A DNA stretch of 64,000 nucleotides from Alphaproteobacteria bacterium (GTDB lineage: Bacteria > Pseudomonadota > Alphaproteobacteria > Geminicoccales > Geminicoccaceae): assembly GCA_027045875.1 (NCBI GenBank), contig JALUAG010000066.1, forward strand, positions 1 to 64,000, read 5' to 3'. The notes under the pieces were generated by a model, which made no database searches, was not told where the DNA came from, and was given only the letters and a program-made list of their open reading frames with translations. A program made the translations under genes and the position numbers. The stretch's first letter is position 1. Each line of letters opens with the position of its first letter. Of this stretch, positions 38,164 to 47,982 are shown one piece after another.

Positions 38164-41100
38164 ATGAAGATCCAGCGCAGGTTCACGCGGGCCGGTGAAA
38201 GCCCCTATGCGGACATCTCCTTCCGGACGGCGGTCAGCGAGATCCGCAATCCGGACGGCACGGTGGTGTTCCGGCTCGAGAACATCGAGGTGCCGAGCCA
38301 CTGGTCGCAGGTGGCGGTGGACGTGCTGGCCCAGAAGTACTTCCGCAAGGCCGGCGTGCCCGCCCGGCGCAAGCCCGTGCGCGAGAAGGGCGTGCCCTCC
38401 TGGCTCGCCCGCCAGACGGCCGACGAACAGGCCCTCGCCCGGCTGCCGGTCGAGAAGCGCTACGTGAGCGAGCATCGGGCCCAGGAGGTGTTCGACCGCC
38501 TCGCCGGCACCTGGACCTACTGGGGCTGGAAGGGCGGCTACTTCGACGGCGAGGAGGATGCCCGCGCCTTCTTCGACGAGCTCCGCTACATGATGGCGAT
38601 GCAGTACGGCGCGCCCAATTCGCCGCAGTGGTTCAACACCGGCCTGCACTGGGCCTACGGCATCGACGGGCCGGCGCAGGGGCATTTCTACGCCGACCAC
38701 GAGACCGGCCGGGTGCAGCCGTCGCGCTCGGCGTACGAGCGGCCCCAGCCCCACGCCTGCTTCATCCAGAGCATCAAGGACGATCTCGTCAATCCGGGCG
38801 GCATCATGGATCTCTGGATCCGCGAGGCCCGGCTGTTCAAGTACGGCTCCGGTACCGGCACCAACTTCTCCTCCCTGCGCGGCGAGGGCGAGCCCCTGTC
38901 CGGCGGCGGCCGCTCCTCCGGCCTCATGAGCTTCCTCAAGATCGGCGATCGCGCCGCCTCGGCCATCAAGTCCGGCGGCACCACGCGGCGGGCGGCCAAG
39001 ATGGTGATCGTCGACATCGACCACCCCGACATCGAGCCGTTCATCGACTGGAAGGTGGTCGAGGAGCAGAAGGTGGCCGAGCTGGTGGCCGGTTCCAAGC
39101 TCCTCGCCCGCCACGCCCGGGCCATCATGGAGGCCTGCCACGACCCCGCCTACACCGGCGCCGACCGCTTCGATCCGCGCGAGAACCCGGCCCTCCGGAA
39201 GGCGGTGCGGGCGGCCCGGCGGGCGATGCTGCCCGAGGGCATCATCCAGCAGATCATCCTCTTCGCGAGCCAGGGCTACACCGAAATCGAGGTGCCGACC
39301 TACGAGGCGGACTGGGACAGCGAGGCCTATCTCACCGTCTCGGGGCAGAACTCCAACAATTCGGTGCGGGTCACCGACGCCTTCATGAAGGCGGTGCTGG
39401 AGGACGGCGACTGGCCGCTGATCCGGCGTACCGACGGGGCCGTGGCGAAGACCGTCAAGGCCCGCGCGCTGTGGGACCGCATCGGCACCGCCGCCTGGTT
39501 CAGCGCCGATCCCGGCATCCAGTACGATACCACCATCAACGACTGGCACACCTGCCCGGCGGAGGGGCGGATCAACGCCTCCAACCCCTGCTCGGAGTAC
39601 ATGTTCCTCGACGACACGGCCTGCAATCTGGCCTCCCTCAACCTCGTCATGTTCCGTCGCGAGGACAACGGCTTCGACGTCGAGGCCTTCCGCCACGCGG
39701 TGCGGCTGTGGACCGTGGTGCTCGAGATCTCGGTCATGATGGCCCAGTTCCCGAGCGCGCGGATCGCCGAGCTCTCCTGGAAGTACCGCACCCTCGGCCT
39801 CGGCTTCGCCAATCTGGGCGGGCTGCTGATGGCCTCCGGCATCCCCTACGACAGCGATCGCGGCCGCGCCTACTGCGCCGCCGTTTCGGCGATCATGACC
39901 GCCACCGCCTACGCCACCTCGGCCGAGATGGCGGGGCAGCTCGGCCCCTTCGCCGGCTTCGCCGAGAACCGCGACAACGTCCTGCGGGTGCTGCGCAACC
40001 ACCGGCGGGCGGCCTGGAGCGAGACCACCGGCTATGAGGGGCTCAATACCCCGCCCGTTCCCTTCGACGCCTCCAACTGCCCCCATCCCGAGCTCGTCGA
40101 GGCGGCGCGGGCGAGCTGGGACGAGGCGGTGGCGGCGGCCGAGAAGCACGGCCTCAGGAACGCCCAGGTGTCGGTGATCGCCCCCACCGGCACCATCGGC
40201 CTCGTGATGGACTGCGACACCACCGGCATCGAGCCCGATTTCGCCCTCGTCAAGTTCAAGAAGCTGGCCGGCGGCGGCTACTTCAAGATCATCAACCGGA
40301 TGGTGCCGCAGGCGCTGAGGACGCTGGGCTACGGCGAATCGGAGATCGAGGACATCGGCCGCTACGCGGTCGGCCACGGCACCCTCAAGGGAGCGCCGCA
40401 CATCAACCACGACAGCCTCCTCGCCAAGGGCTTCACCGAAGAGGCGATCCGCAAGATCGAAGCCGTGCTGCCGGGCACCTTCGATCTCCGCTTCGCCTTC
40501 AACCGCTTCACCCTGGGCGACGCCTTCCTCAAGGAGAAGCTCGGGATCTCCGATGAGCAGCTGGCCGATCCCCGCTTCGATCTCCTCACCGCCCTCGGCT
40601 TCTCGAAGGAGCAGATCGAGGCCGCCAACGCCTACTGCTGCGGCACCATGACGGTGGAGGGGGCGCCCCACCTCAAGGAGGCGCATCTGCCGGTGTTCGA
40701 TTGCGCCAATCCCTGCGGCCGCATCGGCAAGCGCTATCTCTCGGTGGAGAGCCACATCCGCATGATGGCCGCCGCCCAGCCCTTCATCACCGGCGCCATC
40801 TCGAAGACCATCAACATGCCGGCGCGGGCGACGGTGCGCGACTGCCAGGAAGCCTACATGGAAGGCTGGCGGCTCGGGCTCAAGGCGCTCGCCCTCTATC
40901 GCGACGGCTCCAAGCTCTCGCAGCCCCTGTCGGCCATTCACCTGGGCGACGAGGAGGAGGACGAGGACGGCGCCGAGGAGCTGCTCGACCGGCCGCAGAC
41001 CCAGCGGGTGGTGGAGGTCACCGAGCGCATCGTCGAGCGCTATCTCGCCGAACGGCGCAAGCTGCCCTCGCGCCGCAAGGGCTACACCCAGAAGGCGGTG

Positions 41101-41763
41101 GTGGGCGGCCACAAGGTCTATCTGCGGACCGGCGAGTACGAGGACGGGCAGCTGGGCGAGATCTTCATCGACATGCACAAGGAAGGCGCCGCCTTCCGCT
41201 CGCTGATGAACTGCTTCGCCATCGCCATCTCCATCGGCCTGCAGTACGGCGTGCCCCTCGAGGAGTTCGTGGAGGCCTTCGCCTACACCCGCTTCGAGCC
41301 CTCGGGCATCGTCCAGGGCAACGATTCCATCAAGATGGCGACCTCGGTGCTCGACTACATCTTCCGCGAGCTCGCCATCTCCTATCTCGGCCGCACCGAC
41401 CTCGCCAACGTCGACCCCAGCCAGCTCCGCCACGATTCGCTGGGCGGCGGCGTGGCCGAGGGGCAGCTTCCCTCGGAAGCGGTGGCGCAGATCGCGAGCG
41501 CCGGCTTCGTGCGCGGCAATCTGCGGCTGTTGACGGGCGGCGCGGCGGAGACCGGGAGCGAGACGGCGCGGGCCACCGCCGGCGGCGAGAAGCAGCTCGC
41601 CGAAACGGGGTCCGCCTTCAACAGCCGCGCGGAGCAGGCACAGATCGCCCGCATGAAGGGCTACAGCGGCGATCCCTGTCCCAGCTGCGGCAACTTCACG
41701 CTGGTGCGGAACGGCACCTGCCTGAAATGCGACACCTGCGGCGGCACCACGGGCTGCAGCTAG
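38164..41763 (+). CDS. nrdJ: Adenosylcobalamin-dependent (class II) ribonucleotide reductase
   Basis: Reduces ribonucleotides to deoxyribonucleotides using a thiyl radical made by adenosylcobalamin; works with or without oxygen. 1199 aa, the long form common in alphaproteobacteria. The active-site [16 protein letters not shown] starts at residue 474 (thiyl Cys 476, Glu 478). The N-terminal part has [11 protein letters not shown] and [40 protein letters not shown] and [19 protein letters not shown] follow. The C-terminus ends in a Cys-rich module ([20 protein letters not shown]) with redox and zinc cysteines. An Asp/Glu-rich linker ([11 protein letters not shown]) lies near residue 930. No class I nrdAB is visible in the window. 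It implies a cobalamin supply. Confidence 0.97.
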   Translation: MKIQRRFTRAGESPYADISFRTAVSEIRNPDGTVVFRLENIEVPSHWSQVAVDVLAQKYFRKAGVPARRKPVREKGVPSWLARQTADEQALARLPVEKRYVSEHRAQEVFDRLAGTWTYWGWKGGYFDGEEDARAFFDELRYMMAMQYGAPNSPQWFNTGLHWAYGIDGPAQGHFYADHETGRVQPSRSAYERPQPHACFIQSIKDDLVNPGGIMDLWIREARLFKYGSGTGTNFSSLRGEGEPLSGGGRSSGLMSFLKIGDRAASAIKSGGTTRRAAKMVIVDIDHPDIEPFIDWKVVEEQKVAELVAGSKLLARHARAIMEACHDPAYTGADRFDPRENPALRKAVRAARRAMLPEGIIQQIILFASQGYTEIEVPTYEADWDSEAYLTVSGQNSNNSVRVTDAFMKAVLEDGDWPLIRRTDGAVAKTVKARALWDRIGTAAWFSADPGIQYDTTINDWHTCPAEGRINASNPCSEYMFLDDTACNLASLNLVMFRREDNGFDVEAFRHAVRLWTVVLEISVMMAQFPSARIAELSWKYRTLGLGFANLGGLLMASGIPYDSDRGRAYCAAVSAIMTATAYATSAEMAGQLGPFAGFAENRDNVLRVLRNHRRAAWSETTGYEGLNTPPVPFDASNCPHPELVEAARASWDEAVAAAEKHGLRNAQVSVIAPTGTIGLVMDCDTTGIEPDFALVKFKKLAGGGYFKIINRMVPQALRTLGYGESEIEDIGRYAVGHGTLKGAPHINHDSLLAKGFTEEAIRKIEAVLPGTFDLRFAFNRFTLGDAFLKEKLGISDEQLADPRFDLLTALGFSKEQIEAANAYCCGTMTVEGAPHLKEAHLPVFDCANPCGRIGKRYLSVESHIRMMAAAQPFITGAISKTINMPARATVRDCQEAYMEGWRLGLKALALYRDGSKLSQPLSAIHLGDEEEDEDGAEELLDRPQTQRVVEVTERIVERYLAERRKLPSRRKGYTQKAVVGGHKVYLRTGEYEDGQLGEIFIDMHKEGAAFRSLMNCFAIAISIGLQYGVPLEEFVEAFAYTRFEPSGIVQGNDSIKMATSVLDYIFRELAISYLGRTDLANVDPSQLRHDSLGGGVAEGQLPSEAVAQIASAGFVRGNLRLLTGGAAETGSETARATAGGEKQLAETGSAFNSRAEQAQIARMKGYSGDPCPSCGNFTLVRNGTCLKCDTCGGTTGCS

Positions 41764-41775
41764 GTGGGCGCATAG

Positions 41776-41804
41776 CGTCCCGTCGGGCAGCGGGACGTTC
41801 TTCC
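41776..41804 (+). terminator. Intrinsic terminator after nrdJ (first of two)
   Basis: A 7-bp stem CGTCCCG / CGGGACG with an 8-base loop is followed by TTCTTCCTT, starting 13 bp past the nrdJ stop. Confidence 0.65.
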
Positions 41805-41823
41805 TTGTATTCTCCTCCATTCG

Positions 41824-41856
41824 GGCCCCGGGGCGACCCGGGGCCTCCTTTTTTTT
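41824..41856 (+). terminator. Strong intrinsic terminator after nrdJ (second)
   Basis: A 9-bp GC stem GGCCCCGGG / CCCGGGGCC with loop GCGA and a following run of eight T. This is the most convincing Rho-independent terminator in the window; with the first one it isolates nrdJ from trmFO. Confidence 0.88.
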
Positions 41857-41885
41857 CGGCTGCTGGCCGCGGAAGGTCGGGGAGG

Positions 41886-41931
41886 TTTTCCACAGTTATC
41901 CCCAAGCCGGTTTTCCCGGCGGTTTTCCACA
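41886..41931 (+). promoter_or_regulatory. Cluster of DnaA-box-like 9-mers upstream of trmFO
   Basis: Within 46 bp, all in one orientation: TTTTCCACA (41886-41894), TTATCCCCA (41896-41904) and TTTTCCACA (41923-41931), with TTTTCCCGG between them. Two match TTWTNCACA exactly and TTATCCCCA differs from TTATCCACA by one base. The spacing suggests cooperative DnaA binding, regulating neighbouring genes or titrating DnaA. I see no AT-rich unwinding element, so I do not call it an origin. Confidence 0.5.
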
Positions 41932-42058
41932 GGCGCACGGTCCTGGGATCATGGTCCTGGCTTAGAGACGTTGATGTTCCGGTTGAGACCTCTCCCGCCC
42001 TTGCGCCGCCCCCACGCCGTGCCTATCTGCGCAGCCGGCGCGGAACGCGAGGAGAAGG

Positions 42059-43432
42059 GTGGTGCGACCGGTTCACGTGATCGGCGGCGGCCTCGCCGGC
42101 AGCGAGGCGGCCTGGCAGCTCGCACGGGCGGGGGTGCCGGTGATCCTCCACGAGATGCGGCCGGTGCGAGGCACCGAGGCCCATCGCACCGACCGTCTCG
42201 CCGAGCTCGTCTGCTCCAATTCCTTCCGCTCCGACGATGCCACCGCGAGCGCGGTCGGCCTGCTGCATGCCGAGATGCGGCGGCTGGGCTCGCTGGTGAT
42301 GCGGGCCGCCGACCGGCACCGGCTGCCGGCGGGCGGCGCCCTCGCCGTCGACCGGGAGGGGTTCGCGGCGGCGGTGCAGGCGGCGCTCGAGGCGGAGCCG
42401 GCGATCGAGATCCGGCGCGAGGAGGTGCGGGCGCTGCCGCCCGCCTCGCAGGGGCTCGCCATCCTCGCCACCGGCCCCCTCACCTCGCCCGCCCTCGCGG
42501 AGGCGGTGCGCGCCGCGACGGGCGAGGAATCCCTCGCCTTCTTCGACGCCATCGCTCCCATCGTCTACCGGGACAGCATCGACTTCTCGAAGGCCTGGTT
42601 CCAGTCCCGCTACGACAAGGCGGGGCCGGCCGGCACCGGCGCCGACTACGTCAACTGCCCGCTCGATCGCGAGACCTACGAGGCGTTCGTGGATGCGCTC
42701 CTCGCCGGCGAGACCACGGAGTTCCGGGAATGGGAGCGCGATACGCCCTATTTCGAGGGCTGCCTGCCCATCGAGGTGATGGCCGCCCGCGGCCGCGACA
42801 CCCTGCGCTTCGGCCCCATGAAGCCCGTCGGGCTCGTGGATCCGCGCACCGGCCGGCGCCCCTACGCGGTGGTCCAGCTGCGCCAGGACAACGCCCTCGG
42901 CACGCTGTTCAACATGGTCGGCTTCCAGACCAAGCTCCGGCACGGCGAGCAGGTGCGGATCTTCCGCATGATCCCGGGCCTCGAGAACGCGCGCTTCGCC
43001 CGTCTCGGCGGCCTGCATCGCAACACCTTCATCAACAGCCCGCGCCTGCTCGACCGCGAGCTGCGCCTGCGCCGCCTCCCCCATCTCCGCTTCGCGGGCC
43101 AGATCACCGGCGTGGAGGGTTACGTGGAGAGTGCCGCCACGGGCCTGCTCGCCGGCCTCTTCGCCGCCGCCGAGAGCCGCGGCCTCGCGCTCGCGCCGCC
43201 GCCGCCCGAGACCGCTCACGGCGCGCTCCTCCACCACGTCACCGGCGGCGCCCGGGCCGACGGCTTCCAGCCCATGAACGTCAACTTCGGGCTGTTTCCG
43301 CCGTTCGCCGAGCGGGTCCCGAGGAAGGCCCGCAAGGCCCGCTACGCCGAGCGGGCCCTGGCGGCGCTCGAAGGGTGGATTGCAACCGAGGCGCGAAAGG
43401 TCTCGCCGCTCGACGCCGCCGCCGCGGACTGA
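42059..43432 (+). CDS. trmFO: Methylenetetrahydrofolate-tRNA uracil-5-methyltransferase TrmFO
   Basis: Folate/FAD-dependent enzyme making ribothymidine 54 of tRNAs. 457 aa. The dinucleotide-binding [20 protein letters not shown] opens the protein. The two functional cysteines expected for TrmFO are seen in [12 protein letters not shown] (Cys 52) and [26 protein letters not shown] and [12 protein letters not shown] follow, and the C-terminus has [10 protein letters not shown]. Start at GTG 42059, with GTG 42062 equally possible; GAGGAGAAGG lies just upstream. It is separated from nrdJ by two terminators. Confidence 0.96.
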   Translation: MVRPVHVIGGGLAGSEAAWQLARAGVPVILHEMRPVRGTEAHRTDRLAELVCSNSFRSDDATASAVGLLHAEMRRLGSLVMRAADRHRLPAGGALAVDREGFAAAVQAALEAEPAIEIRREEVRALPPASQGLAILATGPLTSPALAEAVRAATGEESLAFFDAIAPIVYRDSIDFSKAWFQSRYDKAGPAGTGADYVNCPLDRETYEAFVDALLAGETTEFREWERDTPYFEGCLPIEVMAARGRDTLRFGPMKPVGLVDPRTGRRPYAVVQLRQDNALGTLFNMVGFQTKLRHGEQVRIFRMIPGLENARFARLGGLHRNTFINSPRLLDRELRLRRLPHLRFAGQITGVEGYVESAATGLLAGLFAAAESRGLALAPPPPETAHGALLHHVTGGARADGFQPMNVNFGLFPPFAERVPRKARKARYAERALAALEGWIATEARKVSPLDAAAAD

Positions 43433-43508
43433 GGGCGGGCGGTCTCGCCCCCGTCCGGAAAAGAGCGCCGGGGCAGGCGCATACTAGATCTTGTTTCGCC
43501 TACCGGTT

Positions 43509-44306
43509 ATGGCTACAAGACAGGGAGTGACGCACGGGCCGGACATCCGCGGATGGCGGCGGAGCGACGAGGTGCAGCGAGAGGTGGCTTCCACCGCAGA
43601 CCAGACCAGCCGAAGTCTCCCGTTCCAGGTCCGCGGCTCCCTCCAGACGGTCCTCGCCCTCCGGCTCCTCGAACCCGACGATCCCGAGTTCCTGACCAAG
43701 CTGGTGGAGAAGATCGCCTACGCGCCCGACTTCTACCGGGATGCGCCGATCGTTCTCGACCTCGCCGCCGTCACCGACCGTGAGCCCATCGATCTCGTCC
43801 GCTTCGCCGAGGAACTGCGGCGGCACCGCCTCGTGCCGGTGGGCGTGCAGCACGCCGGGCCGGCCTGGCTCGAGGAGGCGGAACGGGCCGGTCTCGCGGT
43901 GTTCGCGGCGGGCGGTCCGGGCGGCGCGGCGCAGTCGGGGCGGGGCGTCCAGCCGCCACGCGGCGCCCGGCGCCCGGCCTCGGCCATGGTCGTCACGGAG
44001 CCGGTGCGCGGCGGCCAGCAGCTGGTGGCCCATGAAGGGGATCTCGTCGTGCTGGCGCCGGTCGGGCACGGGGCGGAGATCGCCGCCGCCGGCCACATCC
44101 ACGTCTACGCCCCCTTGCGCGGCCGCGCCTACGCCGGCATCGAGGGGGACGAGAGCGCGATGATCTTCTGCGACCAGCTCGATGCCGAGCTGGTGTCGAT
44201 CGCCGGCGTCTACGTGGTCAACGAGGAGATCGACACGACGCTGCTCGGCAAGAGGGTGCGCATCTCCTGCATGGGCGATCGCCTGCATCTCGCGCCGATG
44301 TCCTGA
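43509..44306 (+). CDS. minC: Septum site-determining protein MinC
   Basis: FtsZ antagonist that blocks septation away from midcell when carried to the membrane by MinD. 265 aa. The N-terminal MinC_N domain (SLPFQVRGSLQTVLALRLLEP to about residue 115) is joined by a low-complexity Gly/Ala/Arg linker to the C-terminal beta-helix (VVTEPVRGGQQLVAHEGDLVVLAPVGHGAEIAAAGHIHVYAPLRGRAYAG) that binds MinD. ATG 43509 is taken as start; TTG 43491 would add six residues. The ribosome-binding site is weak for both. It heads minCDE. Confidence 0.94.
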   Translation: MATRQGVTHGPDIRGWRRSDEVQREVASTADQTSRSLPFQVRGSLQTVLALRLLEPDDPEFLTKLVEKIAYAPDFYRDAPIVLDLAAVTDREPIDLVRFAEELRRHRLVPVGVQHAGPAWLEEAERAGLAVFAAGGPGGAAQSGRGVQPPRGARRPASAMVVTEPVRGGQQLVAHEGDLVVLAPVGHGAEIAAAGHIHVYAPLRGRAYAGIEGDESAMIFCDQLDAELVSIAGVYVVNEEIDTTLLGKRVRISCMGDRLHLAPMS

Positions 44307-44352
44307 GGGTCGGAGCAACCGGGTTCACCGCAACCGCAACAGGAGGTTCCCT

Positions 44353-45168
44353 TTGTCGAAAGTCATTGTCGTCACCTCCGGCAAGGGTGGAGTGGGCAAG
44401 ACAACGAGCGCCGCTGCCCTGGCCACGGGCCTCGCCCAACGCGGTCACAGAACGGTGGTCATCGATTTCGATGTGGGCCTCAGAAACCTCGACCTCATCA
44501 TGGGTTGCGAGCGCCGCGTCGTGTTCGATTTCGTCAACGTCATCAACGACGGCATCCGCCTGCACCAGGCGCTGATCAAGGACAAGCGGGTCGAGAACCT
44601 GTACATCCTCCCCACCTCCCAGACCCGCGACAAGGAGGCCCTCACCCGCGAGGGGGTGGAGAAGGTCATCGCCGAACTCCGGAAGGAGTTCGCCTACATC
44701 ATCTGCGACAGCCCGGCGGGCATCGAGAAGGGGGCGCAGATGGCCCTCTACTACGCCGACGAGGCGGTGGTGGTGACCAATCCCGAGGTGTCCTCGGTGC
44801 GCGACAGCGACCGCATCCTGGGCATCCTCAATTCCAAGTCGCGCCGCGCCGAGATCGGCGAGGAGCCGATGAAGCAGCATCTGCTGCTCACCCGCTACGA
44901 TCTCGACCGCGTGCAGCGGGGCGACATGCTCAAGCTCGACGACGTGCTCGAGATCCTCGCCATCCCGGTGCTCGGCGTCATTCCCAACGATCCCCTCGTG
45001 CTGCAGTGCTCCAACGTCGGCATGCCGGTCATCCTCGAACCCAAGTCCAAGGCGGGTCAGGCCTACAAGGACTCGGTCGGGCGACTCCTCGGCGAGCAGA
45101 TCGAGCTGCGCTTCACCCAGCCGCAGAAACGCGGTCTCGTCGACTGGCTGCTGAGGAGAAGCGCGTGA
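44353..45168 (+). CDS. minD: Septum site-determining ATPase MinD
   Basis: Membrane-cycling ATPase that recruits MinC and is released by MinE. 271 aa. The deviant Walker A SGKGGVGKTT spans residues 9-18; VVIDFDVGLRNLDLIMGCE and IICDSPAGIEKGAQMAL follow; the C-terminal amphipathic membrane helix is KRGLVDWLLRRSA. The start is TTG 44353, six bases after a perfect AGGAGG. The stop overlaps the minE GTG by 4 bp. Confidence 0.97.
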   Translation: MSKVIVVTSGKGGVGKTTSAAALATGLAQRGHRTVVIDFDVGLRNLDLIMGCERRVVFDFVNVINDGIRLHQALIKDKRVENLYILPTSQTRDKEALTREGVEKVIAELRKEFAYIICDSPAGIEKGAQMALYYADEAVVVTNPEVSSVRDSDRILGILNSKSRRAEIGEEPMKQHLLLTRYDLDRVQRGDMLKLDDVLEILAIPVLGVIPNDPLVLQCSNVGMPVILEPKSKAGQAYKDSVGRLLGEQIELRFTQPQKRGLVDWLLRRSA

Positions 45169-45446
45169 GGCTGTTCGACTTCTTCCGGCTGAACCGACGC
45201 AACCGGAACACGGCCGAGACCGCCCGCCAAAGGCTCCAGGTGCTGGTGGCCCTCGACCGGAGCGGTGGCGGCGGCCCCGACTTCCTGCCGCTCCTGCAGC
45301 GGGAGCTCCTCGAGGTGATCCGCAAATACGTGGAGATCGACCTCGACCGGGTGAAGGTGGAGCTCGAGCGCGGCAACGGCTTCTCCACCCTCGAGGTCAA
45401 CGTCGAACTGCCGACGGAGCATCTCGAACGGCGGGCCGCCGTCTGA
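45165..45446 (+). CDS. minE: Cell division topological specificity factor MinE
   Basis: Stimulates MinD ATPase and drives pole-to-pole oscillation. 93 aa, the normal size. The N-terminal membrane-targeting MRLFDFFRLNR is followed by the MinD-contact helix TAETARQRLQVLVALDR and the C-terminal dimer domain (LLQRELLEVIRKYVEIDLDRVKVELER). The start is GTG 45165 in a GTGA overlap with minD; GAGGAG lies upstream inside minD. Confidence 0.96.
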   Translation: MRLFDFFRLNRRNRNTAETARQRLQVLVALDRSGGGGPDFLPLLQRELLEVIRKYVEIDLDRVKVELERGNGFSTLEVNVELPTEHLERRAAV

Positions 45447-45455
45447 TCGCCCGCC

Positions 45456-46415
45456 TCAGATCCGCGGCGGCGGCACCTCGCGTCCGAGACGGACGGCGGT
45501 GAGGCCGGGTGCGAGGCGGCGCGACGGCATCACCAGCACGCAGCGGTCGTAGGGCGTGCGGACGGGCTCGCCGCCGTCGGTGGCGATGGTGGTGCCCGCC
45601 CGGTCGATCACCTCGAGGCCGCGGAAACCGTCCTTGAACAGGAACGGTCCGCGCCGCACCGTGACCGCGTGGGTGACCTCGATGAAGCGCTGCCGGCCGC
45701 CCGCCCGGGTGGGAGCGAGCCGCATCGCCAGTTCGGGATCCAGCACCGCCGTCGCCCGCAGGAAATGGAGGCATCCCGCGAGCGCCACGTCGATGGAGCT
45801 CCGCGCCCAGTGCTGGCCCGCCTCCAGCAGCACCGCCACCGGCTTCTTCCGAGGCGCGCCGAAGGCGCCGTAGTCGATCAGCCGCACCCCGCCGGGATGG
45901 CCGGCGTCGGCCACCACCACCGCCGGATAGCCCATGCGCCGGGCGAAGCGCCGGGCCTTGGGTGTGAGCCCGCACAGCAGCAGCGGCGCCGATGCCGTCT
46001 GCATGGAGTGGAGATCGAGGAGGAAATCCAGCGCGCGGAAATGGGGCAGCAGTTCCCGCGCCCGCCGCAGCTCCACCGTGGTGGCGGGACCGTCGAGCAG
46101 CTCCGGCCGCCACAGCCGGTTCATGTCCTCCTCGACGAAGCGCGAGGCGGTGGGATCGGCGGCATCGAAGCGGGAGAAGGCGTCGATGTTGGCGAAGGAC
46201 AGGCTGAGCCGCCCACATTGAGGCCGCAGCCCCAGCTCCAGGAGGCGCACGAGCGCCCAGGCGCCGGAGAGCTCGTTGCCGTGGATCAGCGCGTTGATGC
46301 CGACATGCGGCCCCGCGCGGCCGCTGTCGAAGCTCCAGACGTAGGGGATGCCGCTATTCCCCTCCCGGTAGGGGCGGAGGTCGGGCGGCGTGATCTCTAT
46401 CCTGGGGCCGTTCAC
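45456..46415 (-). CDS. Succinylglutamate desuccinylase/aspartoacylase family protein
   Basis: Zinc carboxypeptidase-like deacylase (M14/AstE-ASPA). 319 aa. The zinc site is visible as INALIHGNELSGAWAL (His 45, Glu 48) and FLLDLHSMQ (His near 143); LLEAGQHWARSSIDVA provides a catalytic Glu. The C-terminal ~100 residues form the small beta domain of AstE-like proteins (HAVTVRRGPFLFKDGFRGLEVIDRAGTTIA). It starts at a GTG overlapping the M20 peptidase stop as GTGA (46412-46415). The two probably act on related N-acyl amino acids. No other arginine-succinyltransferase genes are present, so a classical AST role is not supported. Confidence 0.85.
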   Translation of the reverse strand: MNGPRIEITPPDLRPYREGNSGIPYVWSFDSGRAGPHVGINALIHGNELSGAWALVRLLELGLRPQCGRLSLSFANIDAFSRFDAADPTASRFVEEDMNRLWRPELLDGPATTVELRRARELLPHFRALDFLLDLHSMQTASAPLLLCGLTPKARRFARRMGYPAVVVADAGHPGGVRLIDYGAFGAPRKKPVAVLLEAGQHWARSSIDVALAGCLHFLRATAVLDPELAMRLAPTRAGGRQRFIEVTHAVTVRRGPFLFKDGFRGLEVIDRAGTTIATDGGEPVRTPYDRCVLVMPSRRLAPGLTAVRLGREVPPPRI

Positions 46416-47575
46416 CGCAGCTCCCGCCGCACGAGCCCCTCGAGGAAGGCCAGGCAGCGGGCGAGCTCGTCGAGGGTGACGAACTCGTCCGGCCGGTGGG
46501 CGCGGGCGATGTCCCCGGGGCCGCAGACCAGCGCCGGCATGCCGGCACGGGCGAAATGCCCGGCTTCGGTGCCGAAGGAGAGCCGCACCGGCCCGCCCCC
46601 GGCCAGCTCCAGGCAGGCTCGGGCGAAGGGGTCGTCGAGATCGGCCCGCAGGCCCGGATAGACCATCAGGGTCTCGAAGGTGATCGTGGCCTCGGGCGCC
46701 CCTTCCCGCAGCCGCGGCAGCACGCCTTCCTCCGCCTGCCGGCGCAGGCGGGCCGCGTGATCTTCGGGATCCTCCCCCGGCAGCGTGCGGAACTCGCAGA
46801 CGAAGCGGCAATGGCCCGGGACGATGTTGAGTGCGCTGCCGCCTTCGATGGTGCCGACGTTGACGGTCGTGTGCGGGGGCTCGAAACCCTCCTCGCGCCG
46901 CCCTTCGGTGGCCAGCCTGCGCGCCTCCGCGGCCAGCCAGGCGACCAGCTCGGCGGCGGCGAAGACGGCGTTGGCGCCGAGATGGGGCAGCCCGGAATGG
47001 GATTCCCTGCCGCGGACCGTACAGCGCAGGCCGATCTTGCCCTTGTGGGCGTCGCCCACCCGCATGCCGGTGGGCTCGCCGACGAGGCAGCCGAGAGGCG
47101 GCGCCGCTTCCTCGAGCAGGGCCTCGATCAGCAGCGGCACGCCCCGGCAGCCCACCTCCTCGTCCCAGGAATAGGCGAGCAGCAGGGGCTGCGGCAGCAC
47201 CTCGCCCGCCGCCGCCTCCGCCACCGCCGTCATGCAGGCGAGAAAGCCCTTCATGTCGGTGGCGCCGCGCCCGAAGACGCGACCCTCGCGGCATACCGCG
47301 CGGAAGGGGTCGCTCGACCAGCGCTGGCCCTCCACCGGTACCACGTCGGTATGGCCGGAGAGCAGGAGGCCCGGGCGGTCGCGGGGACCGAGAAAGGCGA
47401 GAAGCCCGGCCTTCCCCTCCTCCGCCGCGGGCACCCGCAGGCAACGGAGCCCGGCCGCGGTCAGCGTCTCCTCCAGATAGGCGATGAGAGCGAGATTGGA
47501 GCGGCTGCTCACCGTATCGAAGGCGATCAGCCGCTGGAGATGGGCGAGGGTGCGCGCGAGCAGGCGATGCGGCAT
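46412..47575 (-). CDS. argE: Acetylornithine deacetylase (ArgE-type M20 peptidase)
   Basis: Cytoplasmic metallo-deacylase of the M20 family. 387 aa from ATG 47575 (MPHRLLARTLAHLQRLIAFDTVSSRSN). Metal and catalytic residues: LLSGHTDVVPV near residue 80, GRGATDMKGFLA near 110, AYSWDEEVGCRG near 143, a lid domain starting GKIGLRCTVRGRESHSGLPHLGANA, and the closing SFGTEAGHFARAG with FVTLDELARC. ArgE activity (N-acetylornithine) fits the family best; other N-acyl amino acids are possible given its downstream partner. The frame runs 29 codons further upstream without homology. Confidence 0.87.
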   Translation of the reverse strand: MPHRLLARTLAHLQRLIAFDTVSSRSNLALIAYLEETLTAAGLRCLRVPAAEEGKAGLLAFLGPRDRPGLLLSGHTDVVPVEGQRWSSDPFRAVCREGRVFGRGATDMKGFLACMTAVAEAAAGEVLPQPLLLAYSWDEEVGCRGVPLLIEALLEEAAPPLGCLVGEPTGMRVGDAHKGKIGLRCTVRGRESHSGLPHLGANAVFAAAELVAWLAAEARRLATEGRREEGFEPPHTTVNVGTIEGGSALNIVPGHCRFVCEFRTLPGEDPEDHAARLRRQAEEGVLPRLREGAPEATITFETLMVYPGLRADLDDPFARACLELAGGGPVRLSFGTEAGHFARAGMPALVCGPGDIARAHRPDEFVTLDELARCLAFLEGLVRRELR

Positions 47576-47728
47576 CGAGATCCAGATGGAGGCCGGGCCG
47601 GCCCCCACTATAGGCGCCGCTCGCGGCCCTGTCATGACGGGGACCGCGCGGAGGCGGGACAAGCGGGGACACAGCGGCTATATTGAAGGGCGAGTTCGGC
47701 CGTCTCCAACCATCGTGGAGCCCTCCAC

Positions 47729-47977
47729 ATGACACGCGCACGCATCCTCGCCCTGCCGCTCTCCCTCGCCCTCGTCCTCGCCGTCGGCGGCTGTGCCGCA
47801 CTCGACAGCACGACCGGCCAGCGGGTCGCGACCGGCGCCGCGGTGGGTGCGGCCGGCGGCGCGGTGGTCGGCGCCATCAGCGGCGGCTTCATCAACAACA
47901 CCCTCATCGGTGCCGCGGCCGGGGCCGCCGGCGGTCTCGTCTACGACCAGATCAAGAAGAGCCAGGGCGAGGACTGA
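47729..47977 (+). CDS. Small glycine-zipper lipoprotein
   Basis: 82-aa predicted outer-membrane lipoprotein. The signal peptide ends in a lipobox LAVGGC (Cys 22). The remainder is a glycine-zipper segment, GAAVGAAGGAVVGAISGGFINN followed by GAAAGAAGGLVYDQIKK, with Gly/Ala every fourth residue. This resembles the YMGG/OmpA-like glycine-zipper families; function unknown. It ends 5 bp before the convergent squalene/phytoene synthase homologue. Confidence 0.82.
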   Translation: MTRARILALPLSLALVLAVGGCAALDSTTGQRVATGAAVGAAGGAVVGAISGGFINNTLIGAAAGAAGGLVYDQIKKSQGED

Positions 47978-47982
47978 GCCCC

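Noticed and set aside
38041-41820. 1259-codon minus-strand open frame
   Set aside because: It lies antisense to nrdJ and reads as His/Gly/Arg-rich composition typical of the reverse strand of a GC-rich gene.
41864-42058. Replication origin at the DnaA-box cluster
   Set aside because: No AT-rich unwinding region and no origin-linked genes (dnaA, hemE, parAB, gidA) beside it. The boxes are recorded only as possible DnaA sites.
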